Below, one piece after another: positions 8,167 to 16,693 of a stretch of DNA of 64,000 nt. The translations under genes and the position numbers were made by a program. How positions within the stretch are numbered: position 1 is the first letter of the stretch; the number at the start of each line of letters is the position of its first letter. The notes beneath the pieces are model-generated. The model searched no databases, was not told the DNA's origin, and saw only the letters and a program-made list of their open reading frames with translations. Origin of the DNA: Myxococcales bacterium. Its GTDB lineage: Bacteria > Myxococcota_A > Polyangia > Nannocystales > Nannocystaceae. Location: assembly GCA_020633315.1 (NCBI GenBank), contig JACKDV010000003.1, forward strand, positions 248,001 through 312,000, given 5' to 3'.

Positions 8167-9786
8167 TCAGCGGCAGGCCACGGCGGGGTCGTCGGAGACC
8201 TCGCAGGTGGTGCGCACCTGGCCCAGGGACACGCCAGGGGCCCGTAGGTAGCGAAGCTCGACATTGCGCGAGTTACGCTGACAGGTGGGATGGAGCTCGT
8301 CTCCGGTCACTGCGTAGACGCAGAGATCCTCTCCGTCGGGCAGCGACCAGCTCCCGTCGTCCTCGTGCCCGCAGGTGGCAACCCGGTGGGACACCCCGTC
8401 GACCTCCTGGGTGATCGTGCAGGTGGGCAGCGCGCCGTCGATGATGGCGTCGGCCCCGGCCACGCAGGCATCCACGCAGTTGGGACGCAGCACGTCCACC
8501 AGCCGCTCGGCGATCGCCTCGAGCGCCGGGCTGTAGTCGTCGTTGCAGATCGAGTAGAGGTTGTTGCTCCCGTCCGGAGAGAACGCCTCGGCCAGCGCCC
8601 GCAGCCGCACCGGCGGCACGGCCTGGCCGTTGCCGCTGCGGCAGCCCGCTCCCACCCCGAAGTCGTCGAGGAAGTCGGCGTCGTCGCCCGGGCCGTAGTC
8701 GAGGCCGTGGCCGTCGTAGCCCTCGGGCACGCCGCCGATCACCGACACCAGCACCTGCGACTCGCCGCTGCCCGACAGCTCGCGCTTGCGCTGATCGATG
8801 CGGTCGAGGATCTCGAGGTAGCGCGACAGCGGCTGCAGCACCTCGTCGCCCGCGGCCGCGGGCTCGCCCCGCGCATCGAGATCGGCCGGCTCGCAGTGCG
8901 TGCTGCCGTCGGCCGCGGTCTCGCAGCTCACCCCCGCGTTCCAGCACACGGCGCTGGGGGGCACGGGCGCGTCGGGGTCGGGCCACAGCACCTGGTCGCC
9001 GTCGGGATCGAAGGCCTCGGCGCCCGCGGGCCCCAGCGAGCAGTCGGCCTCGTCGGTGATGAACACCACCTGCAGCAGCGCATCGTCACGCACGAAGCCC
9101 GCCCCCGGCTCGCCGTCGGTGCCGCTGCGCACCAGCGCCTTGTGCATGGCCTCGAGCGGCGACTCGTAGCCGCAGCCGTCGATCCCCTGCGGCCCCCAGC
9201 AGGCCAGCGCCTGGGCGGTGGTGATCCCCTCGGGCACGTTGCTGGTGCCGTCGCTGCGCTCGAGCCAGGGCCGCGAGCGCGCGCTGGGATCGCCATCGGT
9301 GAGCGTGGGCAGGGTGCCCAGCTCGGCCAGCTCGGCGGGGCAGCGCTGCTCGCAGGCGATGTCGCGGCGATCGACCTCGTTCGCCGTGCCCGGCGAGAAC
9401 ACGAAGTCGTCCAGGTGCGCGCGACAGCTCCGTAGCTGCAGGGCGCCGGCCTCGGGCGAGGTGCCGGTGCACCACGGGTGGCCGTTGTCGGTGGTGGTGA
9501 TGCCGATGCGATAGTCCGCGCCCACGTCGAGGCGCTCGAGCACCTCCACGAAGGCGGAGAAGTTGGCCGCGAGCGCGGCCTGCTCCTCGCCCATGGAGCC
9601 CGAGTCGTCGATCACGAACAGGATGTCGACCTTGCGACGCGGATCCATGGGCGGCTCGACGATCACCTCGGCCTCGCTGTGGTAGTGGACCTGCTCGAGC
9701 GGGTGGTCGAGGCAGCCGGCGGCGGGCGCCAGGGCGGCGAGGGCGAGGGCAGAGCACCAAGGGGAGCGACGTCGGATCGTGGGCAT
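8167..9786 (-). CDS. von Willebrand factor A domain lipoprotein (copy 1)
   Basis: The protein has 539 residues from ATG at 9786, preceded by AAAGGA at good spacing. The signal peptide ends in the lipobox APAAGC, followed by LDHPL. The vWA domain begins near residue 60 with DILFVIDDSGSMGEEQ (MIDAS DxSxS). Later landmarks are TDEADCS, a run of Cys residues and SICNDDYSPALEAIAERL. Length, motif order and the residues after the lipid-bearing Cys match the paralogue at 6331-7998, so this is a tandem duplication that has since diverged. A surface or periplasmic ligand-binding role is inferred. The ligand is unknown. Confidence 0.85.
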   Translation of the reverse strand: MPTIRRRSPWCSALALAALAPAAGCLDHPLEQVHYHSEAEVIVEPPMDPRRKVDILFVIDDSGSMGEEQAALAANFSAFVEVLERLDVGADYRIGITTTDNGHPWCTGTSPEAGALQLRSCRAHLDDFVFSPGTANEVDRRDIACEQRCPAELAELGTLPTLTDGDPSARSRPWLERSDGTSNVPEGITTAQALACWGPQGIDGCGYESPLEAMHKALVRSGTDGEPGAGFVRDDALLQVVFITDEADCSLGPAGAEAFDPDGDQVLWPDPDAPVPPSAVCWNAGVSCETAADGSTHCEPADLDARGEPAAAGDEVLQPLSRYLEILDRIDQRKRELSGSGESQVLVSVIGGVPEGYDGHGLDYGPGDDADFLDDFGVGAGCRSGNGQAVPPVRLRALAEAFSPDGSNNLYSICNDDYSPALEAIAERLVDVLRPNCVDACVAGADAIIDGALPTCTITQEVDGVSHRVATCGHEDDGSWSLPDGEDLCVYAVTGDELHPTCQRNSRNVELRYLRAPGVSLGQVRTTCEVSDDPAVACR

Positions 9787-9980
9787 GCGAGGTCCTTTCC
9801 TTCGACGACCACGCGCCGGCGACGGCATGGGCGCTCCAGAGTGGATCCGTCCCGCCGCGCGAGCGTGGGGTCGCGATGCCCCCTGCAATCGCAAGCGCGA
9901 CGCCAGCTCGACAATCCCCGTGATTCCACGCAGATGCCCTCGCCGCCCCGGGCCCGCCTCGCCGTGGTTGGCGGCGACCG

Positions 9981-10000
9981 GAGTTGGCGTTCGTCAACTC
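9981..10000 (-). terminator. Weak hairpin after der
   Basis: GAGTTG and CAACTC enclose an 8-base loop just beyond the der stop on the minus strand. It has no clear T-tract, so this is a tentative terminator. Confidence 0.25.
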
Positions 10001-10019
10001 GGTTTGCGATCGAACGGGC

Positions 10020-11402
10020 TCAGCGCGCGCCGTCGCGCTGGCGCCCGCGCACCACCATCCGCAGCGGGATCCCCCGAAGCTGCCAGCGCCTGCGAAAGCG
10101 TCGCATCAGGTAGCGCTCGTAGGCGGTGTCGAGGCTGCGCCCGCGGTTGGCCGAGATCACGATGAAGGGCGGCGATCGATCGGCCTGCGTGGCGAAGTAG
10201 AGCTTGACCAGCGTGCCCTGGTGGACGGGCGGGTGGTGCTCGCTCACCGCTCGCGCGAGCTCCTCGTTGAGCTCGGCGGTGGGGATCCGCAGCGACAGCG
10301 CCCGGGCCGTGCGCAGACAGGCGTCGAGGATCTCCTCGATGCCGCGGGCCCGGCCCTGGCCCGTGTCGCGCCCGTCGCCGATCACCGAGCTGCGGATCGT
10401 CCAGGGATCCTCGAGGAAGGCCAGCGCCTCCTCGGCCCGCTTGCGCACCTCGTGGGCCCGGCGTCGGTCGCCCGCCACGAGGTCCCACTTGTGCAGCACC
10501 AGCACCACCCCCTTGCCGCGGGTGAAGGCCATGCGGGCGATCCGTTGATCCTGGTCGGTCACCCCGGCCGAGGCGTCGACCACCAGCACCACCACCTCGG
10601 TGCGCTCCATCGCGCGGATCGACTTGATCGCGGCGAGCTTCTCCTGGGCCCGCGAGACCTGCTTGCGGCGCCGCAGCCCCGCGGTGTCGATGAGCACCAG
10701 ATCCTGATCCCGGTGGCGGAACGGCAGGTACACCGCGTCGCGGGTGGTGCCGGGCACGTCGTCCACGATCACTCGCGCCGAGCCCAGCAGCGTGTTGATG
10801 AGGGTGGACTTGCCCGCGTTGGGCCGCCCGATGAAGGCGATGCGGGTGCCGGGCGGGACGGGGTCGCCCACCTCGTCCACGCCCACGCGCGCCACGATCT
10901 CGTCGCAGAGCTCGGCGGTGCCGCGACCGTGGGCGGCCGAGACGGCGAACACCTGCCCCACCCCCAGCTCCCAGGCCGCGGCCGCGGCCCGCTGGCGGGC
11001 GTCGGAGTCGGCCTTGTTGGCCACCACCAGCACCGGCTTGCCCGAGCGCCGCAGCCGGTCGGCCACGTCGAGGTCGACCGCGGTGATGCCCTCGAGCACG
11101 TCGACCACCAGCAGCAGCAGGTCGGCCTCCTCCACCGCCACGTCGACCTGCGCCTTGATGTGCGCGGGCATGCCGGTCTCGAGCGTGGGATCGATGCCGC
11201 CGGTGTCGACCACCAGGAACTGCTGCCCCGCCCAGCTCGCCGTGCCGTAGAGGCGATCGCGGGTGACCCCGGGGTGGTCCTCCACGATCGCCTGGCGCGA
11301 GCCCACCAGGCGGTTGAACAGGGTGGACTTGCCCACGTTGGGGCGGCCCACGATGGCGACCAGCGGTGCATCGCCGCCGGTGCGGGTGCTGGCCTCGCTC
11401 AT
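10020..11402 (-). CDS. der: Ribosome-assembly GTPase Der (EngA)
   Basis: Der carries two tandem GTPase domains and a C-terminal KH-like domain and is needed for 50S subunit maturation. Both P-loops are present: GRPNVGKST near residue 20 and GRPNAGKST near residue 195. Both also have DTGG/DTAG switch II segments and NKAD/HKWD guanine-specificity motifs. The 460-residue length is normal for the family. The ATG at 11402 overlaps the era stop by four bases (ATGA), so the two GTPases are translationally coupled. No odd residues were noticed. Confidence 0.97.
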   Translation of the reverse strand: MSEASTRTGGDAPLVAIVGRPNVGKSTLFNRLVGSRQAIVEDHPGVTRDRLYGTASWAGQQFLVVDTGGIDPTLETGMPAHIKAQVDVAVEEADLLLLVVDVLEGITAVDLDVADRLRRSGKPVLVVANKADSDARQRAAAAAWELGVGQVFAVSAAHGRGTAELCDEIVARVGVDEVGDPVPPGTRIAFIGRPNAGKSTLINTLLGSARVIVDDVPGTTRDAVYLPFRHRDQDLVLIDTAGLRRRKQVSRAQEKLAAIKSIRAMERTEVVVLVVDASAGVTDQDQRIARMAFTRGKGVVLVLHKWDLVAGDRRRAHEVRKRAEEALAFLEDPWTIRSSVIGDGRDTGQGRARGIEEILDACLRTARALSLRIPTAELNEELARAVSEHHPPVHQGTLVKLYFATQADRSPPFIVISANRGRSLDTAYERYLMRRFRRRWQLRGIPLRMVVRGRQRDGAR

Positions 11403-12346
11403 CGGCTCGCCTCCGGATCCTCGTAGCCCAGGCGCGGCAGCATGTCGGGATCGCGGGTCCAGTTGCGGGCGACCTCGACCGACAGCCGCAGGTCGCAGGG
11501 CCGCCCGGTGAGCTGGGCGATGCGCTCGCGCGCGCCCATCGACAGCCGCTTGATCATCGCGCCGCCCTTGCCGATCACCATGCCCTTCTGGCTGTCGCGC
11601 TCCACGTAGATGGTGGCGCGCACGTGATCGCGATCCTCGTGCTCGCGCCAGCCGGTCACCCGCACGGCACAGCTATAGGGGAGCTCCTGGCCCAGGTGCT
11701 CGAACAGCTCGGCGCGCACCAGCTCGGCCGCGTGCCAGCGCAGGTGACGATCGGTGAGCTGCTCGGGATCGTAGTAGCGCGGCCCCTCGGGCAGCCGGCG
11801 CACCACCTCGGCCCGCAGCTCGTCGAGGCCCTCGCCCTGCACCGCCGAGGTGGGCACCACCGCCTCGAAGGGGTGCATGCGGGTCCAGGCCGAGATCACG
11901 GGCAACAGGTGTCGGCGATCGCCCACGCGATCGATCTTGGTCAGCACCAGCACGATGGGGCGACCCAGCTCGGCGATGGCCGAGAGCCCCTCGAGCGCCA
12001 CCGGGCCGGGCTCCCAGGTGGCCGCCTGCTCGTCGTCGCGTACCGCGGGGGCCTCGGCGAGCAGCAGCACCAGGTCCACGTCCCGAGCCCCGCGCAGCGC
12101 CTGATCGACCATGAAGCGGTTGAGGGCCGAGCGTGCGCGGTGGATCCCTGGCGTGTCGACCAGCACCACCTGGAAGTCGGGCGCGGTCCAGATGCCCAGC
12201 AGGCGCTCGCGGGTGGTCTGCGGGTGCGCCGTGGCCACGGCCAATGGCTCGCCCACCAGGGCGTTGAGCAAGGTGGACTTGCCCACGTTGGGGCGCCCAA
12301 CGATGGCCACGAAGCCCGATCGATGCGTTGCAGGGGTCTCGCCCAT
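11399..12346 (-). CDS. era: Ribosome-assembly GTPase Era
   Basis: Era binds the 3' end of 16S rRNA and checks 30S maturation. The 315-residue protein has a P-loop (GRPNVGKST), a switch II DTPGIH, the NKxD-type motif as TKID, and a C-terminal KH domain with IGKGGAMIKRL. The chosen start, ATG at 12346 (MGETPATHRSG), places the P-loop near residue 15 as usual; longer in-frame starts add a low-complexity extension. It is first in an era-der pair overlapping by ATGA and is divergent from the small membrane gene at 12398. Confidence 0.96.
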   Translation of the reverse strand: MGETPATHRSGFVAIVGRPNVGKSTLLNALVGEPLAVATAHPQTTRERLLGIWTAPDFQVVLVDTPGIHRARSALNRFMVDQALRGARDVDLVLLLAEAPAVRDDEQAATWEPGPVALEGLSAIAELGRPIVLVLTKIDRVGDRRHLLPVISAWTRMHPFEAVVPTSAVQGEGLDELRAEVVRRLPEGPRYYDPEQLTDRHLRWHAAELVRAELFEHLGQELPYSCAVRVTGWREHEDRDHVRATIYVERDSQKGMVIGKGGAMIKRLSMGARERIAQLTGRPCDLRLSVEVARNWTRDPDMLPRLGYEDPEASR

Positions 12347-12397
12347 CGCCAAGTGCGAGCTTTTGGCAGATCCGCTCGCGATGTGCAAAGAGGGGCC

Positions 12398-12730
12398 ATG
12401 GTCCCCCCGGCGCCGGTCGTCGTTCCCCCCGCGTCCCGGATGCCCTCCCCGCCCCCGCGTGGCCTGCCGCCCGGCGCCGCCACGGCGTGGGTCTCGCTGC
12501 TGCTGGGCCTGGCCGCGCTCGCCTGGGTGCCCGCCTCGCTGTGGCCGGCGGCGGGGCTGCCCGCCTGGCCGGCGGTGAGCCTGGGCCTGGTCGCGGTGCT
12601 GGTCTCGTGGGGCCGCGGCGGGGCGCTGCTGCGCAGCGTGGGGGGAATCGCCGGAATCGTCGCCGCGACCGCCGGTGCCCTGCAGATCGCCGTGCTCTGG
12701 GCAGCCGCCTGGGGTCTATCCTACATGTAG
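12398..12730 (+). CDS. Small Pro/Ala-rich membrane protein
   Basis: The protein has 110 residues. A Pro-rich N-terminus of about 30 residues is followed by three hydrophobic segments: AWVSLLLGLAALAWVPASLW, a short middle one, and IAGIVAATAGALQIAVLWAAA. It looks like a small inner-membrane protein resembling DUF4190-type proteins, but I cannot assign a family. AAAGAGGGG precedes the ATG at reasonable spacing. The stop codon lies inside the palindrome at 12717-12734, and the PilZ gene follows 41 bases later. Confidence 0.65.
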   Translation: MVPPAPVVVPPASRMPSPPPRGLPPGAATAWVSLLLGLAALAWVPASLWPAAGLPAWPAVSLGLVAVLVSWGRGGALLRSVGGIAGIVAATAGALQIAVLWAAAWGLSYM

Positions 12731-12734
12731 GATA
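12717..12734. promoter_or_regulatory. Perfect 18-bp palindrome upstream of the PilZ gene
   Basis: TATCCTACATGTAGGATA is identical to its reverse complement. It overlaps the stop codon of the upstream gene and ends 37 bp before the PilZ start. It is strikingly AT-rich for this DNA. An uninterrupted palindrome of this length suggests a binding site for a dimeric regulator rather than a terminator, because no T-tract or normal loop is present. Confidence 0.5.
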
Positions 12735-12771
12735 TTTGCCTTCATGCTCGGATCCATCCCACTGTACGTGC

Positions 12772-13119
12772 ATGCCGGTAGCACACGAGCGAAGGGCCCA
12801 TGCCCGCATCGACAAGGTCTTTCGCGTCCTCATCTCCACCGACGAGTCGGGCGACCAGTGGTACATCGCCCGCAACATCTCCTCCAACGGCATGTTCGTG
12901 GAGATGGCCGATCCGCTGCCGCTGCGGACCAAGGTGATCGTGCGCTTCACGGTCCCCCACGAGTCGGCGGCCATCTGCGCCATGGCGCGGGTGCAGAACC
13001 ACTACTACCTGCAGTTCTCCGACGGCGAGGGCCTGCGGGCGATCGCCGGGGTGGGCCTGCGACTGCTCCGCTTCGTGGCCGAGGCGGGCGCCGTTCCGCC
13101 GGAGCACCGGCTGCACTGA
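12772..13119 (+). CDS. PilZ-domain protein (c-di-GMP receptor)
   Basis: This 115-residue single-domain protein has both PilZ signatures. One is an N-terminal RxxxR (RRAHAR, residues about 7-12); the other, NISSNG (matching [D/N]xSxxG), lies about 30 residues further on. PilZ domains bind cyclic di-GMP and act on motility, exopolysaccharide or transcription targets. There is no additional output domain, so it would act through a partner. The ATG at 12772 is the only start that keeps the RxxxR motif near the N-terminus without low-complexity sequence. The palindrome just upstream may control it. Confidence 0.85.
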   Translation: MPVAHERRAHARIDKVFRVLISTDESGDQWYIARNISSNGMFVEMADPLPLRTKVIVRFTVPHESAAICAMARVQNHYYLQFSDGEGLRAIAGVGLRLLRFVAEAGAVPPEHRLH

Positions 13120-13138
13120 TCGACGGGAGCCCGCGCTC

Positions 13139-14974
13139 GTGACGAGCCCACGCCACGCGACGACCACGATGCGATCCACCGCCCTGGCCCTGGCCCTCGG
13201 CGCCGCGCTGGGGGGCTGCGGCGAGCCCAGCCCCGCGGTGGACGTGAGCACCTACGTGGGCCCCAGCTACGCCCGCCACGACGAGCAGGAGCGTCGCGAG
13301 CACGCGGCCCGCGTGGCCGAGGCGATGCTCGAGCAATTCGCGGAGCGAGCCGAGCCCCCGGCCTCGGATCCCGCGGTGGCCATCGTGGAGGCCGCTCCGG
13401 TCGACGTGCCCACCGACGCCGCTGCGCTGGCCGAGCTGGTGGCCGCGGTGCGCAAGGCTCCGCTCGACGAGATCGGCGGTCCCGCGCGGCGCATCGCCGC
13501 GGCTCCGGCCGCCGTGTGGCCCCACATCCGCGAGGGCCTGCTCGCCGAGCGCAAGTCTCCCAAGGGCGACTACCGCTCGCTGCTCGATGCGATCGGCGGC
13601 GACGTGCCCAACCGCTACGGCCACTTCGCCCGCGCCTGGAAGAAGGCCCACGGGCACTCGGTGAAGCTCAGCGAGGACTGGTTCGAGGACCTGCTGATGC
13701 TCCCGCCGGGACGGGTCTCGCCGGGGCTGCGAGCGGTGCATCGCGACTGCGTGCTGCAGACCGCCCTGCTGCGCGCCGCCTCGGCCATCGGTCGCAGCGA
13801 GCCCGAGCTCACCGGCGAGGTGATCGCCACCCTGCTCGACGTGGCCTACCTGCACGAGGGCACCTTCCGCGACGAGGTGGGGCGCGCGATCACGGCGGTG
13901 GGCGACGAGGCCATCCCCCACCTGCTGGTCGAGTCGCTGCCGCCCTCCGGCCACGATCGCGACGACGACACTCCCGAGGCGCGGCGAGCCCAGTACGCCG
14001 AGATCCAGCTCGACAAGATGGATCGCCTGCACCCGGCCCGCGCCACCGAGGCGGTGCGCGAGGATCCGCGGCTGTTGGCGCTGGTGCTCGACGCCTACGG
14101 CACCGCGCGTCCCGGCGAGGCGGCGGCCGTGCTGCTGGGCTTCGCCGATGCCCACGCGCCGCCCGTGCGCGCCGCGGCCCGGGCTGCGTTCGCGGCCTAC
14201 GTCACCGGGCCGCCGCCGGTGGCCTCGCATCGCGTGGTGCGGCTGCTGGGAGGCGGAACCGCCAACCGGCGGGCCCACCTCACCTACCGCCAGCGCGCCG
14301 CGATCGCGATCCGCCAGCGGATGGAGGCCGAGGTCCCCGACCAGCTCGAGCCGCAGTGCGAGCTGCAGCGCGAGGACGGCTCCTACGATCTCGAGTGCGA
14401 GACCCAGCCCGAGCGGCTGATGGTCGCGTACTACGGCTGGCTCGACGCGCGCCGCGAGGCCGCGGATCGCCAGGCCCTCGAGCAGGCGCTGGCCGAGCCC
14501 GACCCGCGGGTGCGGGTGGCTCGGCTCGATGCGCTGCTGGTGGGCAACCCCGAGCTCACGGCCGGGCCGCAGCTCGTGCCGGTCTACCAGGAGGCGGCCG
14601 ACGCCGCGGCGAGCGACGGCGACGTGGCGCGGGCCGGTCAGCTCCTGCGCAAGGCGGCGCGCCTGGCCGAGCGCGAGGATGCCGAGGCGGGTCGCGACCT
14701 GCGGGTGCGGGCGCTGCTGGCCGAGGCCTCGGTGCCCGAGCTCACCCGCGAGGGTCGACGCATGCTGCTGGGCACGGCGCAGGATCTGGATCCCGACGAT
14801 CCGCGCGTCGATGCTGCGCTCGCGGGTCTACACGGCTCCGACGAGCAAGGGCCCGGACCGCGTCGCCACCTGGGCGTCCTTGCCGGCCTGCTGCTGGGAC
14901 TATGGGCGCTGGGCTGGGTGGGAGCGTGGTGGCGTCGACGCCCGCGGTCCCCGATGGCTGCGAGCCACGGCTGA
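13139..14974 (+). CDS. Large lipoprotein with a C-terminal membrane anchor
   Basis: The 611-residue protein starts at GTG (13139), preceded by GGGAG at good spacing; ATG at 13169 is an alternative. The signal peptide ends in a lipobox (ALGGC). The long body is mainly helical and Ala/Arg/Glu-rich, with HEAT/TPR-like stretches (ARAGQLLRKAARLAEREDAEAGRD). Near the end lies one hydrophobic helix (LGVLAGLLLGLWALGWVGAWW) followed by Arg residues. A lipid anchor at one end and a transmembrane helix at the other is an unusual combination. The function is unknown. It is convergent with the next gene. Confidence 0.7.
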   Translation: MTSPRHATTTMRSTALALALGAALGGCGEPSPAVDVSTYVGPSYARHDEQERREHAARVAEAMLEQFAERAEPPASDPAVAIVEAAPVDVPTDAAALAELVAAVRKAPLDEIGGPARRIAAAPAAVWPHIREGLLAERKSPKGDYRSLLDAIGGDVPNRYGHFARAWKKAHGHSVKLSEDWFEDLLMLPPGRVSPGLRAVHRDCVLQTALLRAASAIGRSEPELTGEVIATLLDVAYLHEGTFRDEVGRAITAVGDEAIPHLLVESLPPSGHDRDDDTPEARRAQYAEIQLDKMDRLHPARATEAVREDPRLLALVLDAYGTARPGEAAAVLLGFADAHAPPVRAAARAAFAAYVTGPPPVASHRVVRLLGGGTANRRAHLTYRQRAAIAIRQRMEAEVPDQLEPQCELQREDGSYDLECETQPERLMVAYYGWLDARREAADRQALEQALAEPDPRVRVARLDALLVGNPELTAGPQLVPVYQEAADAAASDGDVARAGQLLRKAARLAEREDAEAGRDLRVRALLAEASVPELTREGRRMLLGTAQDLDPDDPRVDAALAGLHGSDEQGPGPRRHLGVLAGLLLGLWALGWVGAWWRRRPRSPMAASHG

Positions 14975-15142
14975 GCGGCGCGACCGAGCCGCAGCGCGCT
15001 CCTGCGATCCCGAGCGCGAGTCGCTCCCATGGGGTGCTCGAGCGCGAGTGAGTCGCTCGAAGGCACTCGTCGGCGAGCCACTCGGGCCCATGATCCGCTC
15101 GCTCGATGCCTTCCCTCATCGGCGAGCCGCTCGCGCCCTCCC

Positions 15143-15910
15143 CTAGCTCGGCGGCGGCGGCAGGTTGGAGATCGGATCGCGCGGCGGCTTCTTGGCCGAG
15201 AGCGTCTTGGTCTTCTTCTTCTTGCTGGTCGTCGTCTTGGTGCCGCCGGACGACTTGGTGCCCCCGGAGGACTTGGTCCCTCCCGACGACTTGGGCGCCT
15301 CGGCCTTCTTGGCGTCCTCGGCCGCCTTGGCTTCCTCGGCCGCCTTGGCGTCCTCGGCCGCCTTGGCGTCCTCGGCCGCCTTGGCGTCCTCGGCCGCCTT
15401 GGCGTCCGCCTCGCCACCCGAGCCCCCGGCGGGCTCGCCCGACTCGGCGGCCTCACCACCCGAGCCGGCCGCGGCCTCGCCTGCCTTGGCCTCACCCTCG
15501 GCCGGCGTCGGCGTGGCTTGATCCGCCGCGGCCACGGCCGCGGGCTCCTCCTCGCCGGTGGTCGCCTCGGTCTTGCTCGGGTTCATCATCACGTAGACGA
15601 TGGCGCCGGCGGTGAGCACCGCGGCGACGCCCACGAACAGCCAGCCCGAGGGGCCCGAGCGAAGGTTGCTCTCGCGCTTCTCCGACTCGGCCGAGAGATC
15701 GAGGGTGCTGCCGATGAAGGTGCCCTTGGAGGGCCCCTTGTCGGCCGCGGCCCCGGTGAACTCGTAGACGGTCTGGCTGCCCCCCATCATCAGCTCGTCG
15801 TTGCGGCCCTGCGGGGCGGGAGGGGGCGCACCGTACCGAGGGGCCACTGGCCCCTGCGGACCCCCGCTGCCCATCGGCTGGGTTCCACGATGATGGTCGT
15901 TTCCGTTCAC
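15143..15910 (-). CDS. Single-pass membrane protein with KAAEDA repeats
   Basis: The 255-residue protein starts at GTG 15910, preceded by AGGAGAG six bases upstream. The N-terminal 100 residues are disordered and Pro/Gly-rich. A single transmembrane helix (GWLFVGVAAVLTAGAIVYVMM) follows. The rest is low complexity: Ala/Glu-rich, then KAAEDA repeats, then three SSGGTK units and a basic KKKKTK stretch. It resembles signal-anchored linker proteins with no enzymatic domain. The repeats could form a single alpha-helix or coiled coil that spans the periplasm (inference). No function assigned. Confidence 0.68.
   Translation of the reverse strand: MNGNDHHRGTQPMGSGGPQGPVAPRYGAPPPAPQGRNDELMMGGSQTVYEFTGAAADKGPSKGTFIGSTLDLSAESEKRESNLRSGPSGWLFVGVAAVLTAGAIVYVMMNPSKTEATTGEEEPAAVAAADQATPTPAEGEAKAGEAAAGSGGEAAESGEPAGGSGGEADAKAAEDAKAAEDAKAAEDAKAAEEAKAAEDAKKAEAPKSSGGTKSSGGTKSSGGTKTTTSKKKKTKTLSAKKPPRDPISNLPPPPS
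15309..15398 (-). repeat. Five 18-bp tandem repeats (KAAEDA)
   Basis: The plus-strand unit TTGGCGTCCTCGGCCGCC occurs five times in a row; one copy has a single change (GCT for GCG). It encodes KAAEDA on the minus strand. The unit keeps the frame. Confidence 0.85.
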
Positions 15911-16056
15911 GGTGCGCTCTCCTGGGAGGATCCTGGGCAGTGTGCCACGGGTGGGGGGTCGGGGCGAGTTGAACGCCGGGCCGCCCGCCGCCATGCACCA
16001 AGCCATGCACGGCCCTCCCGCGCCACGAGCGCAGCATCTGCTAGCCTCGCGGCGCC

Positions 16057-16662
16057 ATGGGTCGCGGCGTCTTCATCGCTCTGGAAGGTATCGACGGCAG
16101 CGGGACGAGCTCGCAGCGTACGGCGCTGGCGACGGCGCTGCGGGGTCGAGGGCACGAGGTGCTCGAAACGTACGAGCCCTCGTCGGGATCGATCGGTCGA
16201 CTGGCCCGCAGCCGCCTCGCCACCGACGCCGTGCCGCTCGATCGACGCGCGCTGGCGCTGCTGTTCGCCGCCGATCGCCTCGACCACGTGGCCACCGAGA
16301 TCGAGCCCGCGCTGGCCACGGGCACCGTGGTGCTCAGCGATCGCTACCTGATGTCCTCGTGGGTCTACCAGGCGCTCGACTGCGATCCGCAGTGGGTCCG
16401 CGAGATCAACCGCTTCGCGCCCTGGCCCGACCTCACCTTCGTGCTCGACGTGGGCGCCGCCGAGGCGATGCGACGCGTGGCTGGTCGCGCCGGCACCGAG
16501 GAGATCTACGAGACCACACCGCTGCAGGAGCGCCTCGCCGCCGGCTACGCCGGCTTCGCACGCGACCCCTCGCTGGCCCGCGTGCAGCGGATCGATGGCT
16601 CGCGGTCGATGGCCGAGGTGACGGCTCTGCTCCTCGACGCCTGCATCGCCGCCGGCCTCTGA
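16057..16662 (+). CDS. tmk: dTMP kinase with altered P-loop
   Basis: Thymidylate kinase phosphorylates dTMP to dTDP for DNA synthesis. The 201-residue length is normal. The start of the fold (FIALEGIDGSG), the DRYLMSSWVYQ segment matching DRYxxSSxxYQ, and the C-terminal organisation support the call. The P-loop reads GIDGSGTSS (residues 11-19), with Thr17 where most kinases have the phosphate-binding Lys. I recall some dTMP kinases with Thr here but cannot verify it. The gene stands alone, divergent from the KAAEDA gene, and is followed closely by a PDZ lipoprotein. Confidence 0.85.
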   Translation: MGRGVFIALEGIDGSGTSSQRTALATALRGRGHEVLETYEPSSGSIGRLARSRLATDAVPLDRRALALLFAADRLDHVATEIEPALATGTVVLSDRYLMSSWVYQALDCDPQWVREINRFAPWPDLTFVLDVGAAEAMRRVAGRAGTEEIYETTPLQERLAAGYAGFARDPSLARVQRIDGSRSMAEVTALLLDACIAAGL

Positions 16663-16693
16663 GGGTTTCTTGCGCCGGGCCGCCGCGCTCGCG

